This document shows positions 36,690 through 44,773 of a stretch of 64,000 bases of DNA, piece by piece. A model generated the notes under the pieces. The model was not told the DNA's origin. It did no database searches and saw nothing but the letters and a program-made list of their open reading frames with translations. This DNA comes from Planctomycetaceae bacterium (GTDB lineage: Bacteria; Planctomycetota; Planctomycetia; Planctomycetales; Planctomycetaceae), in contig JAKFUF010000060.1 of the NCBI GenBank assembly GCA_021732845.1, positions 1-64,000 of the forward strand, written 5' to 3'. Made by a program: the position numbers and the translations under genes. Position 1 is the first letter of the stretch. The number at the start of each line of letters is the position of its first letter.

Positions 36690-37772
36690 ATGCCCGACAA
36701 GACTCTCGAACAACTTCTCGACCCGGATGTGCTGACCGAGCGCTATGTGCAGCTCGGCCAGGGACACAACTTCCCGCTGACGCAGGCGTTCTTCGCCAAT
36801 CCGCGGCAGGTGCGGTCCAGCGAGTTCAGCTTTCTTTACTATCCGGCCATGTCGGAACCGGCACCGATGAATGTCCGCGGCGGCGCGGCGCATGTGCTGA
36901 CGGCTGGCGGAGCCACGCGGAAATTCGCCAGTTGTTATCACCTCTTCAACAAGATCCCCGTGGATGGCGACGCCGTCGTCGCCATTCGCAACCCCGACAA
37001 CCGCGAGTTGCAGTCGCGGGGCATTGAATCGGTGTCGCAGGTCTTCGACGACTTCGGCCTGCGGCATCAGATCGCCAAGGAGCTGATCCTGGCGAAATCG
37101 CTGACGGCAGGCGTGGTCTATCTCAACCCTGCCGGTGCCGTGCTGGAGAGTTCGTCCGGGGCCTCGGTCACGGTCGATCTCAACGTGGCTGCGACGCACA
37201 AGGGCAATCTGGATGGCAAGATCTCCGCGCTGTGGTCGGAGGCCTCCACCAAGATTGCCGGGCAGCTCGAAACCATCGTCCGCGCTGCCGTCCGGGCCAA
37301 TGTCGAGCGTCCCACGGACATCTGGGTCAACGCCGTCAACAAGGCGTATCTGCGTGACAACACGGAGTTCAAGACCTGGGCGCAGTACAACAACCGGGCC
37401 ACCGATGTTGTGCTGCAGGGCGACATCATCGAGAACCTGTGGGGCTTCCGCTGGCACTTCCTCAGCGGGGCTTACACGGCTCCCGATGGCAGCGTGAAGG
37501 ACTATCTGCCGGCCAGCATCGCGGTCATCACGCCCCCGCCCGACAGCGGCTGGCGGCGGGCCACCAACGGCCTGACGCTTGTGCCTCGGACCGTGGGTGT
37601 GGCTCCCGACTGGCGTGCGGCCCTCAACAGTCTCGACGAGAAGTTCGGCGCTTATTCGTATGCCGAAGTCTCGCACAACCCGACGCTCATGCACCTCTAC
37701 ATGGGCGACGTGTTCGGCTTCCACTATGCCGAGCCCGGCGCGATCTGGATCGCCACGGCGTTCCCCTCGTAG
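36690..37772 (+). CDS. Phage major capsid protein
   Basis: The 360-residue protein follows the protease and decoration genes and has the length and character of a major capsid protein of the gpE type: LLDPDVLTERYVQLGQGHNFPLTQAFF, a central basic-acidic mix, and a long C-terminal region with VVLQGDIIENLWGFRW and GDVFGFHYAEPGAIWIATAF. No cleaved N-terminal propeptide is obvious. A firm family assignment needs a profile search. Confidence 0.7.
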   Translation: MPDKTLEQLLDPDVLTERYVQLGQGHNFPLTQAFFANPRQVRSSEFSFLYYPAMSEPAPMNVRGGAAHVLTAGGATRKFASCYHLFNKIPVDGDAVVAIRNPDNRELQSRGIESVSQVFDDFGLRHQIAKELILAKSLTAGVVYLNPAGAVLESSSGASVTVDLNVAATHKGNLDGKISALWSEASTKIAGQLETIVRAAVRANVERPTDIWVNAVNKAYLRDNTEFKTWAQYNNRATDVVLQGDIIENLWGFRWHFLSGAYTAPDGSVKDYLPASIAVITPPPDSGWRRATNGLTLVPRTVGVAPDWRAALNSLDEKFGAYSYAEVSHNPTLMHLYMGDVFGFHYAEPGAIWIATAFPS

Positions 37773-37786
37773 CTCCGTAATGTCCC

Positions 37787-37976
37787 AATGACCAATGAAA
37801 CAATGATCAATGAGGGGCGTTGCTACGCCACCGTCCCAAGGCAGCGTTGTGTAACCGGCAGCACAAGCAGATTGTGTGCTCCGCATCTCAAGAGAGCCAA
37901 CCCTCGCCCTCACAGTGTGTGGCGTGTCCCGCCCGCCCATTGGTCATTGTTTCATTGGTCATTATCTCATTCTTTC
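37787..37976. repeat. Inverted short arrays of the GTCATT type
   Basis: AATGACCAATGAAACAATGA at 37787 is complemented by TTCATTGGTCATTATCTCATT near 37955-37975 with a near-identical copy (CATTGGTCATTGTTTCATT) before it. The second array ends about 14 bp before the GTG start of the next gene. Confidence 0.65.
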
Positions 37977-37989
37977 CCCCAGGTGTCCC

Positions 37990-38424
37990 GTGCCCAACTA
38001 TTGCACACTCCTGCAACTGCAGAGCCGGCTGACGGAGGCTGGCCTGCGCTTTGTGGCCGACCGGAACAAGTCCGGCGGCGTGTCATCGGACGAATCCGCC
38101 GATTATCTCGACACGGCGCTGGCCTATGCCAGCAATCTGATCGATGCCGCGCTGTGTGGGATTGTGCCACCGGCTGTCGCCCGGGCGGCTGGAAACGCGT
38201 GGCTCGCCGACCGCGCCGTGGACCTGGCCGCCCATCGCGCCGCGAGCCACGGCGGACGTGAGCCACCGGCGGCCTTGTCCGATGCCTGTCGGCAGGCGTT
38301 CCAACTCCTCGAACGCGTGCAGCAACGCCAGCAGTGCATCCCCGGCCTGATCATTCCGCAGCCCAGGACCGACTGCCAGCTCCCATGCGCTGCTCCCCGC
38401 GTTGTAAACCCGTCTGAAGACTGA
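37990..38424 (+). CDS. Mu gp36-like (DUF1320) head-tail connector
   Basis: The GTG at 37990 yields a 144-residue protein beginning PNYCTLLQLQSRLTEAG and continuing with SADYLDTALAYASNLIDAAL, the pattern of gp36-type proteins in which a helix follows a conserved acidic pair. The preceding in-frame open stretch is repeat DNA and is not coding. It is expected to join the head to the tail. Confidence 0.6.
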   Translation: MPNYCTLLQLQSRLTEAGLRFVADRNKSGGVSSDESADYLDTALAYASNLIDAALCGIVPPAVARAAGNAWLADRAVDLAAHRAASHGGREPPAALSDACRQAFQLLERVQQRQQCIPGLIIPQPRTDCQLPCAAPRVVNPSED

Positions 38425-38440
38425 CTGAATCCTGCTTCAA

Positions 38441-38477
38441 ACCATTGGTCATTACTTCATTGGTCATTGAGTCATTC
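38441..38477. repeat. CATTGGTCATT repeats before a phage gene
   Basis: ACCATTGGTCATTACTTCATTGG and TCATTGAGTCATTCC lie directly before ATG 38483. Similar arrays precede other genes of the cluster at 36421, 37941 and 47493. Confidence 0.6.
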
Positions 38478-38482
38478 CGTTC

Positions 38483-38974
38483 ATGCCTACACTCACTGAT
38501 GCCCGTAACGCGCTCTGGGACGCCATCGACAACTGGCCGGGGCTGGAGTCCGAGTCCACGACCACCGGCCGCGCATTTCAACAGACGTTTCGCTTTAACG
38601 ATGATTCGGACCTCGGCACGGCGATTCAGCCCGCCCTCGGTGACCTGCCCGCCATGGCCATTCTGCCGGTTTCATCCGCGCCCGAGTGGTTTTCGCACGA
38701 GCTGCAGCAGTGGCCGCTGTTGTTTGAGTTCCGCTTGTGGACGGCCGATTGGTCCTTGCCTGAAGCAGAGGCACTGCTGGAAGCCACGGTCCGGGCGATT
38801 TATCAGGCTGGCGAGATTGCGGGCGTGAGCTATGTGAAGGCCACAACCGGGTATCACCCACGACAGCTCGGTCCGCTGACGTTCGAGTTTGTTCGCGCCG
38901 GCGACCGCGGCCCGAAGGTCACGCTGGCGCGATTCACTCTGGGGCTGAGAGTGATGATTGATCCGTTCGCCTGA
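38483..38974 (+). CDS. Phage neck/tail-completion-like protein
   Basis: The gene encodes 163 residues between the gp36-like gene and the tail tube gene, where tail-terminator or completion proteins usually reside. It is soluble, mixed alpha/beta (ATVRAIYQAGEIAGVSYV, LTFEFVRAGDRGPKVTLARF). No family was recognised, so the role rests on position. Confidence 0.5.
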   Translation: MPTLTDARNALWDAIDNWPGLESESTTTGRAFQQTFRFNDDSDLGTAIQPALGDLPAMAILPVSSAPEWFSHELQQWPLLFEFRLWTADWSLPEAEALLEATVRAIYQAGEIAGVSYVKATTGYHPRQLGPLTFEFVRAGDRGPKVTLARFTLGLRVMIDPFA

Positions 38975-39022
38975 CGGGCGAGGCAAACGTTGTTGTCAGT
39001 TTGCGATGAGATTCAATCAGAC

Positions 39023-39100
39023 AATTGAGCCGGCACGCTTTAGCCTCCGGTTAGTACATCGGTCAAACCGGACGCTAACGCGTGCCGGCTGATGAATTTG
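39023..39100. repeat. Core palindrome of repeat family A
   Basis: GAGCCGGCACGCTTTAGCCT at the left and GACGCTAACGCGTGCCGGCT at the right form an imperfect hairpin bracketing GGTT...AACC. Terminal repeats are missing. It lies between the neck-like and tail tube genes. Confidence 0.7.
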
Positions 39101-39153
39101 CCGATGCTCGTACGCTGGCCCCATCACATTATTCCCTACAGTTGACACACATT

Positions 39154-40092
39154 ATGCCCACACCCATCCATGGCGAGCGAAGTCATCTCACGCTGGCGAG
39201 CGAAACAACCTGGGGCGTCACGCCCGGATCGCCCGTCTATGTGCATGTCCCCGTGACAAACTATACGGTCACGGTCACCCGCGAGCGGAGAAACGCCGCG
39301 GCGTTTCTGGGCGTCCGCGAGCGACGCCACGGGCGAAGTTTGCACCACCAATGCGCCGGCCGGCTGGATTGTCCCTTGTATGGCTGGTATCCGTCTGGCC
39401 TCTCGATGAGTCTCGCCGAATATCTGTTGGGCTGGGCGTTCGCTGCACCGGACGAGACGGAACTGCCCAGCAAGCTGGCGGAGTGGGCCGAGGGGCCGAA
39501 TGTCGCCAATGTCCGGCAAAACGGTCTCCGGGTTCAGGCGGCCACGCTGAGCGGCACGGCCGAGTCGGGGACGATCTCGCTGGAACTGGAACTGATCGGA
39601 CCGGCGGAAGCGGCACTGGCCTCGGCCCAGACGTTGCCTGCCAATCGGCACCGAATGGTGGACTTCGAGTTTCCCGATGTCAGCGTGACCCTCGACGAAA
39701 GCGCACTGCCAATCGCCGCGTTCCGCCTGCGAATCGAAAACAGTCTGCGGCCCACATTCCTCAACGCCGCCACGATGGCGCATCTGTCCGCCGGCCCGCG
39801 AATCGTGAGTCTGCAACTGACGCCGATCAAATCGGCGGACACCTACAGTGCGTGGCAACGGGCGACAACCGATCTGGAGAAGGCCGGGCAGATCGTGCTT
39901 CGTGGCTTGCATAATGGCAGCGGCCCCTCTGGAGCGATGACCGTCGCCACGCTGGACTTTCCGCGACTGGCGTTTGTGAACGCCGACGCGCCGCGACCGC
40001 TGGCCGATCTCTACCGGCAGCCACTGCGCTTTGAAGTGCTGAAGCCGGATGACACCGACCCGGATCTGACGATCACCTGGTCAACGGCGTGA
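39154..40092 (+). CDS. Phage tail tube-like protein
   Basis: The 312-residue beta-rich protein opens LTLASETTWGVTPGSPVYVHVP and ends FEVLKPDDTDPDLTITWSTA. That N-terminal GETTWG-like segment, the middle TISLELELIG strand and the LPAF-type beta hairpins resemble phage tail tube proteins. The start at 39154 excludes an upstream stretch that belongs to repeat DNA. Tail type (long contractile or not) cannot be told. Confidence 0.6.
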   Translation: MPTPIHGERSHLTLASETTWGVTPGSPVYVHVPVTNYTVTVTRERRNAAAFLGVRERRHGRSLHHQCAGRLDCPLYGWYPSGLSMSLAEYLLGWAFAAPDETELPSKLAEWAEGPNVANVRQNGLRVQAATLSGTAESGTISLELELIGPAEAALASAQTLPANRHRMVDFEFPDVSVTLDESALPIAAFRLRIENSLRPTFLNAATMAHLSAGPRIVSLQLTPIKSADTYSAWQRATTDLEKAGQIVLRGLHNGSGPSGAMTVATLDFPRLAFVNADAPRPLADLYRQPLRFEVLKPDDTDPDLTITWSTA

Positions 40093-40122
40093 CATCTCAA
40101 CGTTTGATGCAACGTCCCGAGG

Positions 40123-40325
40123 TTAGGACCGCGGCAAGAATAACTGTCGATTTTTGACGAGCCGCACAGCCAATGAGCCGGAGGGCCTTAGCCCCCGGTT
40201 GGAGGATGATCGGAAGACGCCAACGCCACGAACCGGACGCTAACGCGTGCCGGCTGATGGACTCGTTCACATCGGCCAGCCATCTAGCAAGCAAAATGCC
40301 CCTGTTATTGTTGCTGCGATCCTTA
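40123..40325. repeat. MITE-like repeat family A, full copy
   Basis: Left TTAGGACCGCGGCAAGAATA and right TATTGTTGCTGCGATCCTTA are inverted repeats with two or three mismatches; the central hairpin and the CGGACGCTAACGCGTGCCGG signature are intact. It begins 31 bp after the tail tube stop codon and ends 9 bp before the next start codon. Confidence 0.88.
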
Positions 40326-40333
40326 TTGACATC

Positions 40334-40699
40334 ATGAACAATCGACCCCGCCGAACTTCTCGTTCGAAGACTCGCAAACCCCGAGCGCCCGCGAAGCGGG
40401 CAACCGCCCCGCGTGTCACGACCGTCCGTCCCGACAAAAGTCTCGGCACCATCGGCCCGCTGTTGGACGGCTTCCGCAAATCCACCACTGATTTGACGCA
40501 GTTGGGGCGCGAGCTGCAGCAGGTCACCCAGCAGGCGACCCAGGCATTGCAGCAGGCGGTCGACGCATTGGCCGATGAAGTGCGTCGCAGTGAACAGGCC
40601 CGCAGCACCATCGAGCTGTTGCAGCGGCAGATTCAACAACTGACAGCCGATCCAGGGTACAGCATCACCCGCGCGTCCCGTGCGGGGTCGCAACGCTGA
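40334..40699 (+). CDS. Small coiled-coil protein of the phage cluster
   Basis: The protein is 121 residues: a basic Arg/Lys/Pro-rich N-terminus (about 30 residues) followed by a Gln-rich coiled coil (LQQVTQQATQALQQAVDALA). It occupies the position of a tail assembly or tape-measure gene but is far shorter than any tape measure. The ATG at 40334 follows a family A repeat immediately. Role unknown. Confidence 0.5.
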   Translation: MNNRPRRTSRSKTRKPRAPAKRATAPRVTTVRPDKSLGTIGPLLDGFRKSTTDLTQLGRELQQVTQQATQALQQAVDALADEVRRSEQARSTIELLQRQIQQLTADPGYSITRASRAGSQR

Positions 40700-40718
40700 G
40701 GAGAGACGAGCCGCCATC

Positions 40719-42593
40719 ATGCTTCACTTTCAAGTCCAAGTCACACCATTCGGCGACTACACCACGCTCGATCTCACCGTTTGGCGGATCGCGCGGCTCA
40801 AGACGCGGTTTAGCTACGGGCACCCGGCGATCGCCAGTTGGACGATGTTCCATCCCCAGCACACGCTGCCATTGGGAATCCGCCAGTTCATCCGTTTGTG
40901 GGACGATGCCGATCCTTCGCAGTCCGAGAGTAATCCACACTACGAAGGCTTTATTGAAGAGGTCAGTCCCGGTGCCGAATCCGGCGAAGTTCGATACGTG
41001 GCTTATGACCCAACGCGAAAGGCGACGGCCGAATTGTGCGTCATGTCCGCCGCCTGGGACACGGGCAGCATTGGCGAGGCACCTCCCACAGAGGGTTTTG
41101 GAACTTATCCACGCCTGGTGTTCAACAGCAAGATTGACAACGACGATGACTATGCGTTCGAACGGGCGCACGACTACTCCCTGGCGGAGATCATCAGCAC
41201 AATTCTTGAGGACCAATATCATCCCTTGTATTGGTCGAATGCCGCCCCGGGCGATGGCAGTTCCGAAGGAAATGGGCTGGCCTACGAAGCTGATGATCTC
41301 ACACTGCTCAGCTTTCGCCCGCAAGAGAAACTGGTCTTCGAATCGGAGAGCGTCCGCTCTGCTTTAGAACGGTTGCTGCAGTGGGAGCCAGCCTATCGAC
41401 TGTTGTGGCAGCCCGGCACGCGGCAATGGCGGTTCTTTGATGTGACCCAGGCCGAAGCCACGACGCTGACTTTGAATGACATTGAGCCTCCCGTTGTTCT
41501 CAGCCTGGAACTGCACCGGTCGCTGGAGGGCCGGTATACCGCCGTCAAGATTTATGGCCCGGAAAAGACTACCGATATCACGTTGCAGGTCAGTACTGGC
41601 GGTCTGACGGTCATCCCCAGCGGGATCCTGCTGCAAAACGACATTGGCACCTGCTGCAATGTCGATGGCTTGAATCAATGGCAGATCACCAACGCCAGCC
41701 GGCGGCGCATCGCGCGGCTGCTGAACCAGGCCATCGCGGTGCAATACAGCGACTATTACTACGCCACGACACGCTCGCCCGTGCTGCTGGGCTACTGGCC
41801 AATGACGAGCGCTGGCAACGCCGGCTGGCGTGTCATCCAGGGCTGGACCCTGGACAGCAAGACTGGAGTCATCCGGTTTCCCAACAGTTATGTCTATCGC
41901 TTCAACCCGAGCCCGGCGTCGGGGCAGCCACAGCACGAGAATCCGACCGATGTTCGCTTTGTCTGCTCGTATTACGACGAGCCACTGAGCGTGCGGTATC
42001 CCGACGTGGGGTTCAGTGGCTCAGCGTACACCGTGGCCGGCCTGCAGAATGAATTGAAGCTCTATGACGAGATGCTGGCGGTCGGCTACGAGTATGGCAC
42101 TCCAGTCACCACGCCGAACCGCATGGCGCAGTTTCAGATCCTGGCGCAGCGGATCCACGCGATGCGCCGGGACCTGATCCATGCCGGTGGCTGCACCCTC
42201 GACGGGCTCGATTATCGCTTTCAGCGTCTGAACCGCCGTGTCAATTTCGCGGGTGTCGACGCCGATGGTGCGGCAGTGACCACGGGATGGGAGGCGATCG
42301 GCGCGCTTGTGACCGATGTGGAGTACGACTTCGAACAACAACTGACTACCGTGCAGTTTTCCAGCGATCAATTGGAAATGATTGGCATGGATCCGGAACA
42401 GATGAAGGAGCGGCTGCGGATTCGCGCGTTGGAGCTGCGAACCTGGTCCCAGGTGAGCTACGGCACCGCGCTCCGCAACCGGCTCTCCTCGGATGCCACC
42501 GGCTTCCACTTTGTGGGGGACACCCTGCAATCCACGATCACTGTCAACGCCGGGAAAGCGTGGGTTGACCCGGAGACCGGCGAGCTTGGATAG
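40719..42593 (+). CDS. Phage tail or baseplate-like protein
   Basis: A good ribosome-binding site (GAGGAGAG) lies upstream of ATG 40719. The 624-residue protein has a beta-rich N-terminus (QVTPFGDYTTLDLTVWRIARL), a middle region with DIEPPVVLSLELHRSLEGRYTAVKIYG like the domain of phage baseplate or late control proteins, and an acidic C-terminus. The gene position after the tube protein fits a tail-tip or baseplate role. No catalytic motif was recognised. Confidence 0.55.
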   Translation: MLHFQVQVTPFGDYTTLDLTVWRIARLKTRFSYGHPAIASWTMFHPQHTLPLGIRQFIRLWDDADPSQSESNPHYEGFIEEVSPGAESGEVRYVAYDPTRKATAELCVMSAAWDTGSIGEAPPTEGFGTYPRLVFNSKIDNDDDYAFERAHDYSLAEIISTILEDQYHPLYWSNAAPGDGSSEGNGLAYEADDLTLLSFRPQEKLVFESESVRSALERLLQWEPAYRLLWQPGTRQWRFFDVTQAEATTLTLNDIEPPVVLSLELHRSLEGRYTAVKIYGPEKTTDITLQVSTGGLTVIPSGILLQNDIGTCCNVDGLNQWQITNASRRRIARLLNQAIAVQYSDYYYATTRSPVLLGYWPMTSAGNAGWRVIQGWTLDSKTGVIRFPNSYVYRFNPSPASGQPQHENPTDVRFVCSYYDEPLSVRYPDVGFSGSAYTVAGLQNELKLYDEMLAVGYEYGTPVTTPNRMAQFQILAQRIHAMRRDLIHAGGCTLDGLDYRFQRLNRRVNFAGVDADGAAVTTGWEAIGALVTDVEYDFEQQLTTVQFSSDQLEMIGMDPEQMKERLRIRALELRTWSQVSYGTALRNRLSSDATGFHFVGDTLQSTITVNAGKAWVDPETGELG

Positions 42594-42601
42594 CGACTAA
42601 T

Positions 42602-42676
42602 CAGCCGGCACGCGTTAGCGTCCGGTTCAGGTGTACGTCAAACCAGACGCCAACACGTGCTAACGCGTGCCGGCTC
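42602..42676. repeat. Core palindrome of repeat family A
   Basis: TCAGCCGGCACGCGTTAGCGTC and TGCTAACGCGTGCCGGCTCA form an inverted pair without the terminal repeats. It begins 9 bp after a stop codon and precedes the next gene. Confidence 0.7.
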
Positions 42677-42716
42677 ATTAAGTGATGCCCTTACTTCAAC
42701 CGATCCGACGGCAGCC

Positions 42717-43370
42717 ATGCATCCCAACTTCTCCTCCAACAAGCATCGGCGCGACCAGGCGCGGCAGCAGCGGCATGTCGACATTCAACGCCTCTGGCGA
42801 CGGCTGACCGTGGCCCCTCAGGGATTTGTCGGCAACCCGCCAACTGTTGTCACCCCGCCACAGTGCGGCACGCTGCAAGTGCGGGCGGCCGGTTCGGGCA
42901 GCGAAGACGGGTCGGGAGATGTCAGTTGGGGCGATCCCACGTTGATCAGCTCCGCGGAGGCGAGCGCGGCCCATTGTTTGCTTCCCAGCTTAGGTGGCAT
43001 GTCGTCGAGGTTAATCTCGAATACCCATGGCTTCGACATTCCCGACGCCGCAACGATCGGCGGAATCTATGTCCGCGTCTGGCGCAGCCGCGACGTTCAC
43101 GCCCCTGTTATTGATGAGTCCGTGTGGCTCACCAAAAACGGCGTCACAGGAGTCGGAGCGCCGCGCTGGTCGGATGAGATCTGGCCGGTGACAGAAGACT
43201 TCGCGGTCTACGGTGACGCGGACGATTTGTGGGAGGCCCCCTGGACAGCGGACGAGATCAACGCCCCAACGTTCGGCGCGATGCTGCGGGCGCAGTCACC
43301 CAGTGGCAGCGCCTTCGTGACGGCATATGTGGACATGATTGAGATCTCGGTGTGCTACTCGGTGTCGTAA
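42717..43370 (+). CDS. Phage-cluster protein with an HVDIQRLW N-terminal module
   Basis: The protein is 217 residues long. Its first 50 residues (RDQARQQRHVDIQRLWRRLT... GFVGNPPT) resemble the N-terminus of the gene at 43569, so the two share a docking or assembly module. The remainder is beta-rich and would fit a tail fibre or surface protein. The stop codon TAA at 43368-43370 is the first three bases of a family A terminal repeat, so the present C-terminus may be set by that insertion. Confidence 0.55.
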   Translation: MHPNFSSNKHRRDQARQQRHVDIQRLWRRLTVAPQGFVGNPPTVVTPPQCGTLQVRAAGSGSEDGSGDVSWGDPTLISSAEASAAHCLLPSLGGMSSRLISNTHGFDIPDAATIGGIYVRVWRSRDVHAPVIDESVWLTKNGVTGVGAPRWSDEIWPVTEDFAVYGDADDLWEAPWTADEINAPTFGAMLRAQSPSGSAFVTAYVDMIEISVCYSVS

Positions 43371-43505
43371 GGACCGCGGCAAGAATAACTGTCGACTTGT
43401 GACAAGCCGTACAGCCAATGAGCCGGAGGGCCTTAGCCCCCGGTTGGAGGATAATCGGAAGACGCCAGCGCCACGAACCGGACGCCAACGCGTGCCGGCT
43501 GATGG
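43368..43505. repeat. MITE-like repeat family A, left part; supplies a stop codon
   Basis: TAAGGACCGCGGCAAGAATA begins at 43368, and its TAA ends the preceding gene. The central palindrome is present up to GTGCCGGCTGATGG; the right terminal repeat has been lost. Confidence 0.85.
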
Positions 43506-43568
43506 CTTGTAGCCGCGTAAGAGAGTCGCAAAAGACTTCGCACCCCTTGAAACCATCCAAGGACCGTT

Positions 43569-44228
43569 ATGCCACTTCCCTATGTTCCCAGTGATGCGGC
43601 GCGAGATCGTTTTGCCGAACAGCTCGCACAGCAACACCATGTCGATATTCAGCGTCTGTGGAAGCGAACGGGACAGACGCCACAAGAGTTTGCCGGCTAC
43701 CCTTGGACCGGTCCGCCGGTGCCCCTTGGTTCCGGCTCGACCAGCAGCAGTTCCACCAGTTCCTCGTCCAGCTCGTCCTCCAGCAGCAGTTCGAGTAGCT
43801 CCTCCAGCGGCGCGTCCAGTTCCTCAAGTTCCATGTCTTCGAGCGGCGGGGAGTGTGGCTCGGAATTCTGTGCGGGGCATCAGCCCTGCACGCTGATCCT
43901 GTCAGCACGTGACGACCTGGATCGCTGCCCGTGCCTGGACTGTCTGGAGACAACATTGACCTGGTCCGAGGGCCGGTGGAACGGAACGCTGGAGTCCTGT
44001 GGGCAGACGTGGCTCTTTGAGTTCTTCTGCGTGGGCGGCGAACAATATGCAATGGCGGTCTCCACCAATCCCGGCTGCTTCTCGACGATGAAGGTCGCCT
44101 ATCTCATCGAATACAACCCGCTGCGCGTGCATTATGTGCTGTCGATCCCCAGAAGCTGCTGCGGCGAGGGCGCGGGCACGGCGCAGATTCAACTTGTGGT
44201 GCATGAGGGACAATGGACATGCACTTGA
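43569..44228 (+). CDS. Phage-cluster protein with poly-serine linker
   Basis: The 219-residue protein shares the N-terminal module (HHVDIQRLWKRTGQTPQEFAG) with its neighbour. Then comes an extreme serine stretch (about residues 57-90, nearly all Ser), encoded by a degenerate TCN/AGY microsatellite-like tract. The C-terminal globular part has ten or so cysteines (GSEFCAGHQPCTLIL, RCPCLDCLETT, SIPRSCCGEG) and could be disulphide-rich or metal-binding. A surface or fibre-like role is plausible. Confidence 0.6.
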   Translation: MPLPYVPSDAARDRFAEQLAQQHHVDIQRLWKRTGQTPQEFAGYPWTGPPVPLGSGSTSSSSTSSSSSSSSSSSSSSSSSGASSSSSSMSSSGGECGSEFCAGHQPCTLILSARDDLDRCPCLDCLETTLTWSEGRWNGTLESCGQTWLFEFFCVGGEQYAMAVSTNPGCFSTMKVAYLIEYNPLRVHYVLSIPRSCCGEGAGTAQIQLVVHEGQWTCT

Positions 44229-44461
44229 ATGCCGCACCAACAGATGAAGAGCAGTTTCCCTGCGAATTTCGCGGACCGGTGCTGCGGATCGAACTCTGCA
44301 AGCTGTGTGGCTCACGCGGCAAGCCGGTCGAAGTCCACCGCTGTTTCTGGTTTGGCGAATGCACGATTCACGCAGCCGGACTCCGCCCCGCGCCTTCGGC
44401 GCCGAAGCTGCCAGTCTGTGTCGGTTGTGAACACCGGACGAGCGGGCCGTGGCAGATTTAG
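44213..44461 (+). CDS. Small cysteine-rich protein of the phage cluster
   Basis: The 82-residue protein overlaps the previous gene by 16 bases. It has spaced Cys residues (LCKLCGSRG, RCFWFGECTIHA, PVCVGCEH), suggesting a zinc ribbon-like fold. Its stop codon TAG at 44459-44461 lies inside the first bases of a family A terminal repeat, as for the gene before. Function unknown. Confidence 0.55.
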   Translation: MDMHLNAAPTDEEQFPCEFRGPVLRIELCKLCGSRGKPVEVHRCFWFGECTIHAAGLRPAPSAPKLPVCVGCEHRTSGPWQI

Positions 44462-44668
44462 GACCGCAGCAAGAATAACTGTCGACTTTTGACAAGCCGT
44501 ACAGCAAATGAGCCGGAGGGCCTTAGCCCCCGGTTGGAGGATCATCGGCAGACGCCAGCGCCACGAACCGGACGCTAACGCGCGCTAACGCGTGCCGGCT
44601 GATGAATCTGCCTTCAGTCAGCATCCATCCCAATCAACTTCACCATGTTGTTATTGCCGCGATCCTTA
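44458..44668. repeat. MITE-like repeat family A, full copy; supplies a stop codon
   Basis: The left end TTTAGGACCGCAGCAAGAAT begins at the stop codon of the Cys-rich gene, and the right end TTATTGCCGCGATCCTTA finishes at 44668. The interior signature is CGGACGCTAACGCGCGCTAACGCG. It is the only recognisable content of the 312-bp gap before the glycosyltransferase gene. Confidence 0.88.
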
Positions 44669-44773
44669 GCGGCACGGCCCGAGCCGTCCGGTTAATGGGC
44701 GGGGCCACACGGTCGGTCACCGGAGGGCTTGCGCCCTGCCGCTACCACGTATTCCCTCAGATGGGCTGTTGCC

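Noticed and set aside
43739-43850. Poly-serine microsatellite as a sequencing artefact
   Set aside because: The tract uses mixed serine codons, stays in frame and lies between well-formed N- and C-terminal parts, so it is taken as real coding sequence.
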